Origin: Bartonella schoenbuchensis R1 | GTDB taxonomy: Bacteria > Pseudomonadota > Alphaproteobacteria > Rhizobiales > Rhizobiaceae | Assembly (NCBI RefSeq): GCF_002022685.1 | Contig: NZ_CP019789.1 | Span: 248,001-312,000 of the forward strand | DNA: 64,000 bases | Direction of reading: 5' to 3' | Shown here: piece by piece, positions 63,075 through 64,000 of the stretch | Layout of the letters: each line of letters begins with the position of its first letter | Position numbering within the stretch: the stretch's first letter is position 1 | Translations under genes and position numbers: made by a program | The notes under the pieces: generated by a model | Database searches by the model: none | What the model was told of the DNA's origin: nothing | Seen by the model: only the letters and a program-made list of their open reading frames with translations

Positions 63075-64000
63075 GCTCAAAAAACAATGAATCGAATTGT
63101 TGTCATTTTCTCTATAAATCGTTTTGGATCAAGGTGGTTTCATTAGGGGCTGTGGTTTCATTAGGGGCTACAGTGATGATATTTCTATCGAGTGTTTTTC
63201 CAGTTTTTGCTACTGATCAGGGTGTTAAATATGGTTCAGATGCGTACGCAAAAAATCAACAAGATACTGCAATCGGCAGGGAAGCACAGGCTAAGGGGGA
63301 TGGTGCTACGGCTGTAGGTTCCTTTAGCCAGGCTGGTCAGCAAAATTCCACAGCGGTGGGTAGGTATGCAAAGGCTAATGGTTATGGTGGGACAGCCATA
63401 GGGACTTTAGCTACTACAGATAAATTTGGTGGAACTACATTAGGTACGGCTATTGGTTATAGTGCAGAATCACTTGTGTGGGGTGGTGTCGCTCTGGGCA
63501 GTCACTCTAAGGCTGATGTTAAGGAGGGAACTGCCGGTTATAATCCTGAAAGTGGTGTCACTTCATTAGATAGGTCATTAGCATGGAAAAGTACTAGAGG
63601 TGCAGTTAGCATTGGTGATGTAACCAAGGAATACACACGACAGATTGTAGGGGTAGCAGCTGGTACTCAGGATACTGATGCAGTGAACGTTGCGCAGCTA
63701 AAAGCATTAAGAAAATGGGTAGAAGACAAAGATGGCATTTGGAAATTTTCTGTGAATAGCAAAGATACTACAAGAATTAATTACGTGAAAAGGCTCGATT
63801 TAATTGAAGGTAAAAATATTGAAATTGTTAAAAATGGTAATAAGGTAACATTTGGTTTAACTGAGAGTGTTAAGCTAAAGGGTATTGAAATAGAAAATGC
63901 TGCTCTGAAGATAAATAGTAATGGGATTGATGCTGGAAATAAAAATATTACAAACGTGGCAGAAGGAAAAATTACTGAAGAATCGGCAGAAGCAGTTTCA
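63056..64000 (+). CDS. Trimeric autotransporter adhesin, BadA/Vomp-like (partial)
   Basis: The first 315 codons are present; the gene runs off the window. ATG 63056 has AAGGGA upstream. A long signal peptide (about 1-51, with WIKVVSLGAVVSLGATVMIF and FPVFA) is of the extended type of type V secretion. The head (about 55-185) repeats the YadA-like pattern AIGREAQAKGDGATAVGSFS. A neck motif follows: VAAGTQDTDAVNVAQLKAL. After it comes the start of the stalk (LDLIEGKNIEIVKNGNKVTF, INSNGIDAGNKNITNVAEG). These surface proteins mediate host-cell and matrix binding in Bartonella. Full length cannot be known. Confidence 0.92.
   Translation, partial: MQKLYLSSKNNESNCCHFLYKSFWIKVVSLGAVVSLGATVMIFLSSVFPVFATDQGVKYGSDAYAKNQQDTAIGREAQAKGDGATAVGSFSQAGQQNSTAVGRYAKANGYGGTAIGTLATTDKFGGTTLGTAIGYSAESLVWGGVALGSHSKADVKEGTAGYNPESGVTSLDRSLAWKSTRGAVSIGDVTKEYTRQIVGVAAGTQDTDAVNVAQLKALRKWVEDKDGIWKFSVNSKDTTRINYVKRLDLIEGKNIEIVKNGNKVTFGLTESVKLKGIEIENAALKINSNGIDAGNKNITNVAEGKITEESAEAVS

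Overview
The window looks like a chromosomal segment of a Bartonella species (Alphaproteobacteria, Rhizobiales). The DNA is AT-rich. The host genes are alphaproteobacterial in type: rluD next to rpoH, an RsmE starting MRVNY, a tRNA-His with A73, and rplU-rpmA. The window ends inside a BadA/Vomp-type trimeric autotransporter adhesin, a family typical of Bartonella. The species cannot be named from the sequence alone.

Positions 7-26720 are a complete-ended but probably defective prophage integrated into the 3' end of a tRNA-Phe gene. A 16-bp copy of the tRNA end lies at 7-22. The leftward (minus) arm carries integrase, a small protein of the integrase region, a lambda-Red-like exonuclease and Bet pair, an AntA/KilAC antirepressor and a small acidic protein. 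A lambda-like switch follows: a short HTH repressor flanked on both sides by copies of one palindromic operator (ACGCTxxAGCGT). The rightward early arm has a small DNA-binding-like protein, a beta-helix repeat protein, a RuvC-like nuclease, two tandem DUF1376-type replication proteins, a Rha regulator behind a structured leader, a HigBA-like toxin-antitoxin pair and SSB. A minus-strand membrane protein (a probable moron) separates it from the late region. The late region opens with a strong promoter and a terminator about 80 bp downstream of it, then terminase, P22-like portal, scaffold, N4-gp56-type capsid, a large internal protein with a duplicated motif, a transglycosylase, a tail-collar fibre, a polyglycine-rich fibre and a lysis cassette. 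A YafQ/DinJ module sits next to the tRNA. No tail-tube, connector or tape-measure genes are visible.

Positions 27190-61214 are host chromosome: serC, purA, a two-part hypothetical, rpoH, rluD, an aldehyde dehydrogenase, a soluble FtsK, a PAS histidine kinase, mscL, pyrD, tRNA-His, a puuA/puuB-like pair, folD, an AsmA-family gene, a 47-residue membrane peptide, rsmE, gshA, rpsU, tRNA-Arg, an RND efflux pair, pgi, tRNA-Ser, rplU and rpmA. A 1.8-kb AT-rich stretch then precedes the adhesin gene, which runs off the end.

The most important quality signal is that at least eight genes (bet, a replication-associated gene, terL, the gene at 30242, pyrD, rsmE, the RND adaptor and the rplU tail) are each broken by one base in a homopolymer run, while both halves stay clearly coding. 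Since essential genes are hit, homopolymer sequencing error is the simplest explanation. The most interesting biology is in the prophage: the promoter-terminator leader before the late genes, the operator system, the Rha leader RNA, the repeated leader before bet, and the unusual repeat proteins.
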